Positions 24,858 to 39,858 of a DNA stretch of 64,000 nt are shown piece by piece. The position numbers and the translations under genes were made by a program. A model generated the notes under the pieces. That model searched no databases, was not told the DNA's origin, and saw only the letters and a program-made list of their open reading frames with translations. Each line of letters begins with the position of its first letter. Position 1 is the first letter of the stretch. The stretch covers positions 138,743,192-138,807,191 of the forward strand of contig JBAIZL010000001.1 in assembly GCA_036971475.1 (NCBI GenBank), given 5' to 3'. The stretch is from Prosapia bicincta. Taxonomy: Eukaryota > Arthropoda > Insecta > Hemiptera > Cercopidae.

Positions 24858-25676
24858 ATGCGTTACCCACCCTCCGTCTCGCTGCACATTTACACTGACG
24901 GATCCTGTGATCCTGCCACTGGCTGTACAAGAGCGGGCTACCACTCCCCACTCTTTACAGAGCGCACCAAAGTGGGTTTCCCCCTGAGCAACTATGACGG
25001 GGAAATATCGGCTGTATATCAAGCCGCTCGAAAACTAACTTCATTGAGAGATTACCGAAAAGCTGCGTTCTTTGTTGACTCTCAATCTGCAATCACGGCC
25101 CTCTCCACCAACACTGACACCAATTGCAAGCGAGCTTTCAACTGTAGCGCTCTCTTAAGTGATCTCTCTGAAAGGGGTTGGGAACTTACTCTGCAGTGGA
25201 TTCCAAGCCACGTTGGAATTCCAAGGAATGAAAAGGCGGACGAAATAGCGAAATCAGGCCTATCCCTCACTCAGCCAATGTCCCTGACCTCCTCCAAGAC
25301 AAGGATTGATCAAGCGGTGAGGGCAAGAACATCTGCCAGACACAGGTACGCCGCGGAAGGAAAGAGCTGGGAATCTATCGTCAAGAACAACCCACTTAAC
25401 CGAAAGTTGTCACGTCCAGTTGGTGTGGCCGCCTTTCGAACTCTGACAGGACTCGATTACCTCCCTGCTTATCTGACCATAGGAGTACTCTCCTCCGCAG
25501 ACTACCCGCTCTGCACAGCCCCTGAAGCAATTTTGAACGCCCAACATCTGTTCGAATGCCAAGGACTGCGGGACGTCCGCGATGAAGCATATAACTCCGA
25601 CTTAGAGCATCTCGCCTCCCTCTACTGGACTGCGCGGCACCGAATGGCTGAAATGCCAAGAGTGGGCATTGGATAA
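24858..25676 (+). CDS. RNase H domain of LINE ORF2 (open, 272 aa, fragment)
   Basis: RNase H removes RNA from the RNA-DNA hybrid during LINE copying. All expected acidic residues are visible: D14 (YTDGSC), E49 (GEISAVYQA), D74 (FFVDSQSAI) and D128 (NEKADEIA), with H118 in WIPSHVGIP. The C-terminal tail contains 'LFECQGLRDVRDEA', the usual end of these proteins (H.LFEC.....R). The M at 24858 is only the first in-frame ATG; the native protein is a fusion starting far upstream in the RT. No promoter or stand-alone gene structure is seen, so despite the open frame this is part of a dead-on-arrival copy. Confidence 0.88.
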   Translation: MRYPPSVSLHIYTDGSCDPATGCTRAGYHSPLFTERTKVGFPLSNYDGEISAVYQAARKLTSLRDYRKAAFFVDSQSAITALSTNTDTNCKRAFNCSALLSDLSERGWELTLQWIPSHVGIPRNEKADEIAKSGLSLTQPMSLTSSKTRIDQAVRARTSARHRYAAEGKSWESIVKNNPLNRKLSRPVGVAAFRTLTGLDYLPAYLTIGVLSSADYPLCTAPEAILNAQHLFECQGLRDVRDEAYNSDLEHLASLYWTARHRMAEMPRVGIG

Positions 25677-25700
25677 AGTAAAGTAAAGTAAGCATAAAAA

Positions 25701-26714
25701 GAATAATTGTAACTCATTCCCAAATAACCTCTACTTACGATTTGACGAATGACACAGCTCGACCACGACATGATCACACAAAAGACCATCGATTAAAGTG
25801 AGTATTTAATTCAGGTTGTATAAATGTGAGTGGAATGCAAGTGAATACGTTTCTTTTTGTTAATAAACAATGTAATTGGGAACATTTAATGTTTCACATG
25901 TCACTGTGGTTATCGTTAGCTACAATAGTAGAGTATTTGCTTGCGGCAGACCGGTTGCTAGTTCACAGCTGACTGTTAGAATAACTATTTCTCGCAGCCA
26001 CAGCTACGATACTGACATGAAAAATAGATAAAACCAACCTGTGAAGAAGGTTGTTTGTCGTTTATATATATATTACAAAGACGTACATAAACATAAATAG
26101 ATAATTGTGTCGAATAAACAGATGTGTGTTAAAAACATAATGTCTAACGCCAATGAGGGTAGAGAGAGAAAGATTTGTGTAAAAGGTTACTAAAGTTCTC
26201 TATTATTGTAGTACTGAAGAAAAGAAAGAGATATTGCACTTTGAAATGAGACTCTCTACCTAATGAGTGCCAAATTATGCAAAAATGGGACTTATAATTC
26301 ACATTTTGTTTAGATATCGTCATAGCAAACATGGGGAGTTTTTTCATGACATTCAAACTTTATTACTTTATACGTTCTAATTTTAAAGTTTTATTGCTTA
26401 TTGTTGCAAAGATAAAACAATTGTTTACTGAACCTGTGAATCCTTTTAGACATTTGACATGAAGTGTATATACATAGGTTAGCAACTGGATTTCGTTGTA
26501 GATAGTTTTACCAAACTGACAGCCTTTATGTTAACAGAGAGTAGATAAAGTTAACAGGAGGGCTTAGCATTTCTTTCTTTAAAAATTTGTTTTCTTCCGC
26601 TTCTTTCTCGTAAGCATTTAATATTAGCTTGGATATTAAAACTTTTTCCTACTGACAATTATTTTTCAAAGTTTCGCGTCTTGTCTATTTTACATACTTA
26701 AGGCATAAGTCTCT
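25701..26714. other. Unique AT-rich DNA, nothing recognised
   Basis: No supported gene or repeat. Confidence 0.5.
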
Positions 26715-26965
26715 AGCAAGTTTCCGACCATTTTTCCTCTTCAAGCCTCTTTATTTCATCGGAAAAATGTCATACTGCTGTGTAAAAACGTGTATTACCT
26801 CTACATGACATTCTTCATGTCTTCTTATTTAAGGCTATCGGGAGTGTGTTTTTCGAGTTCTATCTTAGCACGTTTCTGAACATTTCTCCCCTTCAAGCGT
26901 CTTCATTTCATCGGAAAAATGCCATACTGCTGTGTAAAAACGTGTATTACCTCTACATGCCCTGT
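26715..26965. repeat. Direct duplication, 152-bp spacing
   Basis: 'ttcaagc' followed by 'tcttyatttcatcggaaaa' and 'actgctgtgtaaaaacgtg' starts at 26740 and again at 26892. About 75 bp of each copy is nearly identical. The spacer between copies differs, so only two units exist. Confidence 0.9.
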
Positions 26966-27109
26966 ATTTAGTAACGAATCGTAGTAAAAGAATCCAAAAT
27001 GTCACCTAAATTTAAACGTAAATCGGTCATGACGAGTGGAAAATTAGAGCAAATGATGAAGCATTTATTCCATTTATAAAAATATGAGCGATACAGGTAT
27101 TTGGTTCGT

Positions 27110-27915
27110 GACTAGGACGTTTTCCTTGTATCTAGGTCGTGGCAATGGCTGTATAACTTTTAGGTCCTTCAGATCAACGTAAGATAGCGTTGATGGACCA
27201 TCCAAGTGTCATCGTGTGCGCGTATCTAGTAGAACCGACAAGGACACACGTAGTCTCCCACGCGCCGTTTTTCTAGCCTCTAGATCGTGGCGACGGCTGT
27301 ATATCTTTTAGATCCTTCTAAACAACGTAAGATAGCGCTGGAGGATTATACAAGCGTCACCGTGTGCGCGTATCTAGTTGAAGCGACAAGGACACGTGTA
27401 GTCTCCCACACGCAGTTTTTCTAGCCTCTAGATCGTGGCGACGGCTGTATATCTTTTAGATCCTTCTAAACAACGTAAGATAGCGCTGGAGGATTATACA
27501 AGCGTCACCGTGTGCGCGTATCTAGTTGAAGCGACAAGGACACGTGTAGTCTCCCACACGCAGTTTTTCTAGCCTCTAAGTCGTGGCAATGGCTGTATAA
27601 CATTTGGGTCCTTCAGAACAACGTAAGATAGCGCTGGTGGATCATACGAGCGTCATCGTGTGCGCGTATCTAGTAGAGCCGACTAGGGCATCCGTAGTCT
27701 CCCACACGCAGTTTTTCTAGCCTTTAGATCGCGGCAATGACTGTATACCTTTTGGGTCCTTCAGAACAACGTAAGATGCGCCGTTTTTCTAGCCTTTGGG
27801 TCGTGGCAATGGCTGTATAACTTTTGGGTCCTTCAGAACAACGTAAGATCGGTGGATCATACAAGCGTCATCGTGTGCGCGTATCATGTAGAACCGACAA
27901 GGGCACACGCGCCGT
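27110..27915. repeat. 148-bp tandem array, about five copies
   Basis: 'ttctagcc' lies at 27271, 27419, 27567 and 27715, exactly 148 bp apart, then at 27787 after an internally deleted unit. A first, diverged unit begins about 27110. Units share 'gtgtgcgcgtatctagt', 'caacgtaagatagcg' and 'tagtctcccac'. Units 2 and 3 are nearly identical, so the latest amplification was local. The array is CpG-rich compared with its flanks. Confidence 0.93.
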
Positions 27916-28398
27916 GTTTCTATCTGTATAACTCTAGTATGATAATTAGCTGCTATGATGAGCTTTTTATGCTTACACACACATTCGATTTAACCTGGGT
28001 AGAGAAGAAAATTGTGAAATTTGACCTCTGCAATAAAAACGAGGATTGGTGTGAAGGCCTGGCGAGTTATTTGTTAACAATAAGCAATTCCATCTCAACC
28101 AATAACGATGAGCTTTTAAACGACGCACAAAGTAAACGAATCTGACAGATTTATAAATTATTTATAAGCTCCTAGTTTACCATCTTTTGAACATTTTTTC
28201 ATTTATGTACTCTGTAGGGTGTATTCAAATATTACTTTTATAAAAGGTAGCTGTAATTACTTTATTTTATTTTGCAGGTCAGTGGCCCCGAGTCAAGGCA
28301 CATTGTAAGTTTAAAATAATGTTTCTATTTACTGGTCTATTGTTTGTAATACTTTCGTGAAAATTTTTTTTTTAATGTTGGCGTAATCTACTAATTTA

Positions 28399-28401
<3 letters not shown>
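27916..28401. other. Unique DNA with candidate microexon
   Basis: No gene can be called apart from the candidate microexon at 28278-28304. The 27852-28145 open frame starts in the tandem array and has no recognisable domain. Confidence 0.4.
28278..28304 (+). other. Candidate 27-nt microexon
   Basis: A pyrimidine-rich tract ending in ttttgcag (28270-28277) is followed by 27 GC-rich bases and then gtaagt (28305-28310), a consensus donor. The insert is a whole number of codons and, in its first frame, reads V-S-G-P-E-S-R-H-I with no stop. The jump in base composition coincides with the splice sites. No neighbouring exon is recognisable, so gene identity is unknown and chance occurrence cannot be excluded. 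Confidence 0.4.
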
Positions 28402-28435
<34 letters not shown>

Positions 28436-28500
28436 ATATATAGGCCTATATACATATTTTTTTTCTTGTTTATAATGCTTGTTTAGGTAACATATGTAGG

Positions 28501-28544
<44 letters not shown>

Positions 28545-28590
28545 TCTTGTTTATAATGCTTGTTTAGGTAACATATGTAGGCCTAAACAC
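28402..28590. repeat. (CA)n, (TA)n and a 43-bp direct duplication
   Basis: (CA)n at 28402-28431, then 'ttttcttgtttataatgctt' plus 'gtttaggtaacatatgtagg' at 28462-28504 repeated at 28543-28584, separated by (TA)n at 28503-28541. Confidence 0.92.
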
Positions 28591-29754
28591 AAAAAGTCGT
28601 AGTTGATACAATTAACTTTTTAACTAAATAGCAATTACATTTTGAAATTTCTGAGTTAGCTTTAATTGTCTTACTCTGTTCAGCATAGTACTTCCACGTT
28701 GGTGATGTATGAGACTCTGAGAGTACTGCGGTATATAAAAATTTAAAATGTCTCTAGCCTCTTAATTGACGTTCCCCTCAATTTCCACAACTCCGCACCG
28801 TACAGCAATACATAAAATGTGCTATATTTAGTAAGCCTTATATTTATCGAATGAAATAAGATATTGTGTGAAAAAACGTACATGTTGTTAAATGGTGGTC
28901 TGGCTTTTTTTTATCTTGAATGTATTTCGATTATTGGTCGCATTTTGTGTTAGTAACTGATTCAAGGTATTCTACACGTATGAATATGAAGTACTTGTGT
29001 GTTATTTGTCTTATCACCTGACCGACAAGGTTAATGGGGTTTGCTTATCAGGATCCATTTAGTTTTGTTTAGATACAGTTTAAGATCACTTATTTTTACT
29101 TGCAATTAAAGGTAAGCGCCAAATAGGCGACCCCTCAGAAGACCAACCTCTTCTTCATTCCACAATACCCCTTATTTAATCTTACCCCTCAATCCTCTTA
29201 GGCAATAAGTGTCTCTTTGCTTTAAAACACGAAAGCAAATCTATGCCCAAAAATTACTCTTGGTCAGCAAACATGTGACAGAATTAAACCTGTTTCTGTT
29301 ATTAATCTGTGTGCCTCTCAATTAGATTGCAAGAAACAAAGGTCCGTCTAATGACTATTTAATGGAATGTGTCAAACATAAAAAACCTTAAACACAAAAT
29401 AATTGTTTACTTTTTAATTTGTTTGATGATTAATATAAATTAGACAGACTATAAGCATTGTTCTAAGAAGAGGGTAGTTTTGCTTCTCAGGATGGATGCT
29501 ATCTGAGTACGCTTCTGTTTGTTTGTCTAAATGTCAACAGCACATTTCCATATCCACACTGGAGTCGTTACCGTTCCTAATGAAATATAATGGCAAGATC
29601 GATTAGCCTTAATGTTACAGAAATGTATCAGCATAACTAGATGGCAGTGGATAGTTTAGTCACCACGAGTTCTTTTTGTAAACTTATAGTTTGCTGTAGT
29701 TGGGAGGCAAGAACATAGATAGTGAACAATGGGAACACTATTTACTCTGTAATC
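28591..29754. other. Unique AT-rich DNA, nothing recognised
   Basis: No supported gene or repeat. Confidence 0.5.
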
Positions 29755-30575
29755 CATATCGAGCCACGTGGTGACCTGGCAAAATCGCAACATTACGGCA
29801 CGGCAGCTTCGAGATGTGGCTACTTGGCGACATGACGACTTGGTGTTATGGCTACTTAGCGATGAGACAGATTGGTGACGTAGTAAGGTGGTGATGTAAG
29901 GATTTGATATAGAGGCAACAAGGCGTTATAGCTGAAGGCGAGGTTGTAAAGTGACTACCTGTTAACATGGCAACTTGACAACTTGGCAACAAGGCGATGT
30001 AACAGCTTAGTGACATGGTAAGGCGGCGATGTAGAGATTTAATAACGCAACAACAAGACGATGTAGTTCATGGCGAGGTGATAACGTGCCAACCTCTTAG
30101 CATGACAACTTTCGAAGTGGCAACGTAGCGATTTGACAACGGAGCAAATTGACGTAATGGCAACAAGGCGATGTGACAGCTTAGTAACATGGTAAGGCGG
30201 TGATATAGAGATTTGATAATGCGTGAACAAAGCGATGTAGGTTATATGACAGCTTAGTAACATGGTAAGGTGGTGATGTAGAGATTTGATAATGCGTGAA
30301 CAAAGCGATGTAGGTTATTGTGAGGTTGTAAAGTGACAACCTGTTAACATGGCAACTTTCGAAGTGACAATGTAGCGATTTGATAACGTAGCAAATGGAG
30401 GACTTGGCAACAAGACGATATGGCAACTTGGAGGTATGGTAAAGAGGGGTTGTAAGGATAATTGGCGACCTGGTAAGTTGGTGTCTTTCGACTTGGCCCC
30501 TTATAAATGTAGTAAAGGACGCACGTGGCAGGGTGACGTGACGAAAAGTTAGAAAGGACACTTGGCAACGTGGGC
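29755..30575. repeat. Degenerate short-unit minisatellite ('ggcaactt/ggcgatgt')
   Basis: The region is built from 8-12-bp words such as 'ggcgatgtag', 'cttggcaac', 'gatttgata' and 'acatggtaagg', reused in varying order. Longer blocks are duplicated: 'acagcttagtaacatggtaa' starts near 30177 and again near 30249, and 'ttaacatggcaactt' and 'ttcgaagtgrcaa' recur. It is CpG- and G-rich relative to the flanks. Minus-strand open frames of 74-126 aa are read-through. Confidence 0.75.
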
Positions 30576-31683
30576 ACTTATATATCTATCCCAATTCTTT
30601 TATCAACCCATTAGAACTAGTTTTCCGGAATTGTGTCTGTATTAAAAAAACATGAATATGACAGTTTCACAAGTCATATTACCTACTCACCAATATTAAT
30701 TAATCAACTTCGATTCATTATAATACTATAAAACCTAACAATCATCTTTATATTGTCAAAATTTTCATCAGAATTTACATCTTAGTCTTGTGTAAAAACT
30801 TGCGAAATAAAGAATTATTTCGTAAATAACATTGGAGACTGTCGAATATGTAATTGAAATCTCAAAATAATCGAATTAATGTAGCTATGTGTTGAACAGT
30901 TAATCGATTAATCCCGTTATATGCAGATTTACAAATATTTTTTTTTAACTATGACTTATACGCTGTTAAAGATGACCTAATATTTCTTTTAATAGAAATG
31001 ATTAATTTTAACGTTTCTAAAAGCAAGTTAGAAACGTAGTAATTTGAATGTGATTTATTAGCCATCCCGGTTCCTGTGACATAGTTTTACGTGTTACGTA
31101 CTGATAGCCTGTCACACGAAATAAATAAATCCAGTGGTCATTAAAATTACAAATGAACATAGCGTCATGGAACGCGAGCGGGGGCCGTGCTTCCAAGTCC
31201 CATAAAGTTTAATTGTTTTGTTTACCAGTATTTACGTAAACAATTTAATTAAATACTAAAAAGATAAATCAATGCCGTAATTTAGGGAGATTACACGACG
31301 GAATAGCTTTTCAGAAGCCGTTAGCTTTCCTACCTAAGCGTGCCCTACCTATTGTCCAGATGCCTAACTACCTCTTTACCGTTAAGGGATGACGTATTTA
31401 TTCTATAGGAGATGGCGAACTAAAGCGTCTATTAACTAATGCGTGAATACGTAATTGACAATGTAAATCATCGATAATTTGCTTTATTACAAATATAACT
31501 TGTACAAATCTGTTCTATTACAAAATATAAGAAAAGGGGTTTGAATATTTATAAGATCTAGGCCTGTTTTTAAATTTTTTGTAACAGTAGGCCTATATGT
31601 TTACTGAATTTAGCTCGAACACTTTCGGAACATCTCTCTCCATCAATACAGTATCTATTATTTTTAAAAGACTAAAGACATAT

Positions 31684-31687
<4 letters not shown>
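30576..31687. other. Unique AT-rich DNA, nothing recognised
   Basis: No supported gene or repeat. Confidence 0.5.

Positions 31688-31743
<56 letters not shown>
31688..31743. repeat. (TA)n microsatellite
   Basis: About 27 uninterrupted TA units. Confidence 0.97.
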
Positions 31744-31750
<7 letters not shown>

Positions 31751-31985
31751 TTTTTTTAGAAAAAATGAACATTTTCTGAAAGTCATTATAACAAATTTTT
31801 AAAAAATTTTAAACTTATCGAAAAATTCTAACCTCAACAAGACTCGATTGTAGATTGTAGATCGGCTACCCTGTACCAACGTATTTATGTTGAGTAGTGT
31901 TAAGTAATATTATCGCCTACACTAGGTGACCAGGTATAAATAATGATGCTGAAATGAAACCACCCAGATTAGGAGGTTTGACCAG

Positions 31986-31988
<3 letters not shown>

Positions 31989-32039
<51 letters not shown>
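31989..32039. repeat. (TA)n microsatellite
   Basis: About 25 TA units, followed by 'ttacattacatt'. Confidence 0.97.
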
Positions 32040-32041
<2 letters not shown>

Positions 32042-32649
32042 CATTACATTACTAACATTTCAATATATTTAAACAGGAAACCTACTTGATGTTTCCTTCA
32101 GTCGACTTTCGAGAAGTGTAATCCTCTCAGTTTCAATGGTTGGACTGTGTTCTTGAAGGTGGGCGTTTGAGACTGCCGGTCGTCACGTGATTTATGTTCC
32201 TTGAATACACTGAAAAAAAACACTGTTCTTAGCTTTTACTGACTTTTTTACTACACTTTCAGTTACACATGTACCTCTTACTACTTATTGTATATAACAT
32301 TACAATACTGAAACACATTGCAGATTACCTGCAACAACATGTCAGGCGTTACCATATGGCTCACATAGTCAGTTGTGGAAAGCTTCCAATACTTACTGGA
32401 ATAAAAGCTTTTATTAAATAAATGTGACGACGTATCTATTTAAAGCCAATAGGACTTGCAATAATCGATATTTACTTAATAAACAATTGATTTTTACTGC
32501 TGTACAGCCTACAAAAACAGAGCACTAATTACGAGCCCTGACCGCACCGTCCTTAGTCACAGCGGGTGGCTTCGACATTCATAAATTCAAGCTTTATAAA
32601 CGTCATCGTTTGCAGTGAAACAAATAAACCGCTTCCTCCGTGCTAGTAA
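32040..32649. other. Unique DNA, nothing recognised
   Basis: No supported gene or repeat. Confidence 0.5.
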
Positions 32650-32992
32650 CTAAGAGTCTATTATATAATAAAAGTGAATGAGAAGCCAGCGTGCTTACCT
32701 CCAGAGGTTTACAGATACGGATTGAATAAACAAACGCCCCGATGCTTCACCTTAGCAACTCTAGAACCTATTATATAATAAAAGTGAATGAGAAGCTAGC
32801 GTACTTAACTCCAGAGGTTTACAGATACGGAATGAATAAGCGAGCACGCCGATGCTTCACCTTAGCAACTCTAGAAAATATTATATAATAAAAGTGAATG
32901 AGAAGCCAGCGTGCTTAACTCCATAGGTTTACGAATACGGAATGAATAAACGAGCGCGCCGATGCTTCACCTCAGCAACTCTAGAATCTAAT
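32650..32992. repeat. 110-bp tandem repeat, three copies
   Basis: 'ttatataataaaagtgaatg' occurs at 32661, 32771 and 32881, exactly 110 bp apart. Units end in 'gatgcttcacc', 'agcaactctaga'. Identity between units is high. Confidence 0.95.
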
Positions 32993-33499
32993 CCTTTCTT
33001 TATTAGCTTTTGTAAACAAACACCATTGTATTAACATAAACATTGACACGAAATTGAGTAAGCGAGTGTTCCACCTGTGAGAATACTGACCCATTTGTCA
33101 GTATCGCATGTATGGATTACTGCGCAGTTCCTAAGGGCCTGCTGTAGAGGAGCCTAGGGCAAAGCATTAAGTCAATGCAGTTATATGTTCAAATAATTTC
33201 CTCTTAAACTGGATATTTGAAGTCGTGATAGCTAAGTAAATCTTCCAGTGTTTTCCTTATTGCACCTCTTTCCCTCTCACCAGACGGTCGGTTAGGTCAT
33301 CATCAAAACCTGCCCACTTAAACTAACATGTATATATTACTGTGCGTTCAAGTGTTCTCTCAAGGTCGCCACAAACGTGCATTATACGTGTGTATATCAC
33401 CAATAAATTGATATCAATAAAAAAAAAAAGGTTTTCAGTATATTTAAACTTGGCATAGACAGTTGTAGCAGAAGTTGGGAGGCAAAATACGAATGCTAG
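32993..33499. other. Unique DNA, nothing recognised
   Basis: No supported gene or repeat. Confidence 0.5.
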
Positions 33500-36054
<2,555 letters not shown>

Positions 36055-37760
36055 AACTATACACAGTGCCTGTGCCAAGCTGTCCAAGCTATACACAGCG
36101 CTTATGTCAAATTGCCCCTGCGGTGCATAGTGTCTGTCCAAGCTATACACAGTCAAGCCAGTGCCAAGAATTCCTAGCTACACACAGCACCTGTGCCCAA
36201 ATACCCTCGCCACACAAAGCCAGCTGTCCAAGCTATACACAGCGCGTGTGGCAAGCTGTCCTAGCCTATACACGGCACCTGTGTGCCAAGATGCCCTTGA
36301 TACACAAGGCCAGCTGCCCAAGCTATACACATCGCACGTGCTAATCTCCCCCTGTTATAGACAGAGTGTATCCCAAATTTTCCCTACTATACATAGCGCA
36401 CGTCCACAGCGCGTGTGGCAAGTAGTCTTAGCCTATACACAGCACCTGTGTGCCAAGATGCCCTTGATACACAAGGCCAGCTGCCCAAGCTATACACATC
36501 GCACGTGCTAATCTCCCCCTGTTATAGACAGAGTGTATCCGAAATTTTCCCTACTATACATAGCGCACGTCCACAGCGCGTGTGGCAAGTAGTCTTAGCC
36601 TATACACAGCACCTGTGTGCCAAGATGCCCGTGATACACAAGGCCAGCTGCCCAAGCTATACACATCGCACGTGCTAATCTCCCCCTGTTATAGACAGAG
36701 TGTATCCCAAATTTTCCCTATTATACATAGCGCACGTCCACAGCGCGTGTGGAAAGTAGTATTAGCCTATACACAGCACCTGTGCCAATCTGCCCTTGCT
36801 ACACACAGCGCATGTGGCAGCTGCCCTAGCTATACACAGTCAAGCAAGAGCCAAGAATTCCTAGCTACACACAGCACCTGTGTCAAGATACCCTTGCCAC
36901 ACAAAGCCAGCTGCCCTAGCCAATCGCGTGTGGCAAGCTGTCCTAGCCTATACACAGCACCTGTGTGCCAAGATGCCCGTGATACACAAGGCCAACTGCC
37001 CAAGCTATACCCAGCGCATGTGCTAATCTCCCCCTGTTATAGACAGAGTGTATCCCAAATTTTCCCACTATACATAGCGCACGTCCACAGCGCGTGTGGC
37101 AAGTAGTCTTAGCCTATACACAGCACCTATGCCAATTTGCCCTTGCTACACACAGCGCATGTGGCAGCTGCCCTAGCTATACACAGCGCATATGCCAATG
37201 TGCCCCTGTTATACACAGAGTGTATGCCAAATTGCCCCTGCTACTCACAGCCCATGTGCTAAGCTCTCCAAGCATTACACAGCGCGTGTGGGAAGTAGTT
37301 GTAGCTATACAAAGTGCGTTTGCCAAGCTGTCCTTGCTACACACAGTGCGTGTGCCAATGTATCCCAGCTATACACTACAAGTCTGGCAATATATCCCAG
37401 ATATTTGCACAATGTCTTAAACAAGCTGTTCTACATATATGAACAGAGCGTGTTGCAAGCTGCCCCTGCTATACATAACGTGGGTGACTAGTGCTACAAG
37501 TGATGTGTGTATGTGCATGTACCATATACACACAGCACTTGTAGCAAGATGTCCCACAAGTGCAAGATGTCCCACTGTCGTATATGCCACTCTGTGTGAC
37601 ATTTCCCTGCTATATCCAAAGCATCCTAACGCGTCATATAATCCTAGTTAGATGCAGAAAAATTATCTACATACATCTAACCAGCGCTAAACGAAAATTT
37701 TCCAGCTCTATATGCGCGCAACTGCCCAGCTGTCCAACTATACACAGCACGTGAGTCAGG
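36055..37760. repeat. 33-bp minisatellite with a 167-bp higher-order unit
   Basis: The basic unit is about 32-34 bp, built around 'ctatacacagcgc-tgtg-ca' with a variable end. In the middle a block of five units forms a higher-order repeat: 'gcgtgtgg' begins at 36244, 36411, 36578 and 36745, exactly 167 bp apart, and again at 36926 and 37092 (166 bp). Outer units are diverged singles. Plus-strand open frames up to 174 aa (Tyr-Thr-Gln, Cys-Pro-Ser rich) follow from the repeat lacking stops and show no domain; I regard them as non-coding. Confidence 0.95.
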
Positions 37761-38534
37761 TTTAACTAACTGTACACATGCTGGAGTACTAAACTGTCCT
37801 ACCTAGTGTGCAATCTCCACTTATATAGCTGTGCAGTGTTTTTCAGTCACTTACAAGAAAGATAAATGAAAAAACCTATCTCTTAGGGTTTCGATACCAA
37901 AGTGACTTTCATCACCCAGGAAGTGATACTGGGAAATATAGTGGGAAGAAACAGTATGTGTTATATATATATGAGGTTGTAAACATTATTTTGATGACAA
38001 AGAGCAGTGACGTCTGCTATGGCAGAGAACACCGGCTTTTACTTTATACTTTGGGTAAGGTGACAGACATTTTCTGTTGAAGTACCTCTGCTTTCTACTG
38101 AATGTCTAACTGCCACCTGATATATCCAACGATATTTGTAAAGGCAGATTTCGGTTAATATCACAATTAGTTCCACGGCCAGCCTTGAACCCGTCCATTC
38201 TTCTTCGCACAACTGCACTGTATTGTTACGCACGCGCACAATGTCTCCCGCCACTTTGGCGGCGTCTGTTTTAATTGCAATCCATCGCAACACCTTCTAA
38301 ACCTATTCCAAAATGCATTATTTAGGCCTGTTGTAATATCACACGTGGATAATAAGCCTTTTGTCCTCCCGACCGGGGGCTTCCAAAACTAAATTTTACT
38401 TGACTCCTTCCATTTTCTACAGTTTTATAAAATACACCTTCCACATCAGAGAGATTCTTGACTTAGTATCAAAAACAAAAAAACAAACACACTTTGTTCA
38501 TATAGTAACAGTTTGTTCATATAATGTATGTAAA

Positions 38535-38537
<3 letters not shown>
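37761..38537. other. Unique DNA, nothing recognised
   Basis: No supported gene. A short pair, 'atcacccaggaagtgatact', near 37910 forms a small stem only. Confidence 0.45.
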
Positions 38538-38595
<58 letters not shown>

Positions 38596-38732
38596 AGATA
38601 ATTATTTTCCTGAAGACGCTGGTACTATTTTATCGGCGAAAAGCTTTGAATAAATATATTCATTAAAAGTATTCTTGTTTTTGAAATATTTTTAATTTAT
38701 TAACTATATATACAAGAAAACATATCACCATA

Positions 38733-38776
<44 letters not shown>
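38538..38776 (+). mobile_element. Solo PLE terminus between two (TA)n tracts
   Basis: (TA)n at 38538-38591 and 38738-38774 bracket about 145 bp. The first 120 bp is nearly identical to the complement of 10131-10260, the 3' end of the minus-strand PLE, including the hammerhead-like motif and the tail 'aaaagtattcttgtttttga'. No protein sequence is attached. Confidence 0.85.
38605..38651 (+). ncRNA. Hammerhead-ribozyme-like motif (copy B)
   Basis: Core CTGAAGA (38610-38616), one extra base (C here, T in the other copies), helix II GCTGGTA...TATCGGC, GAAA (38638-38641), palindrome AAGCTT, T, GAAT. The first helix II pair is G-C here and G-U in copy A, and the fifth is G-U here against A-U there. 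Pairing is kept while sequence changes. Confidence 0.72.

Positions 38777-39858
<1,082 letters not shown>

Larger units (their letters stand above)
24321..25700 (+). mobile_element. 5'-truncated non-LTR retrotransposon (LINE), RNase H-bearing
   Basis: The element starts inside the C-terminal end of the reverse transcriptase ORF, carries an intact RNase H frame (24858-25676), and ends in three copies of 'aaagt' (25675-25691) before the flank. A 7-bp direct repeat, gaataat, sits at 24314-24320 and 25701-25707 and may be the target-site duplication. The RT tail, RNase H and short tandem tail fit the Jockey/I group of LINEs as found in arthropods. Base composition is clearly more GC-rich than its surroundings. 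Confidence 0.88.

Noticed and set aside
36582..37106. 174-aa repetitive open frame
   Set aside because: Read-through of the 33-bp minisatellite; neighbouring units are open in other frames too.
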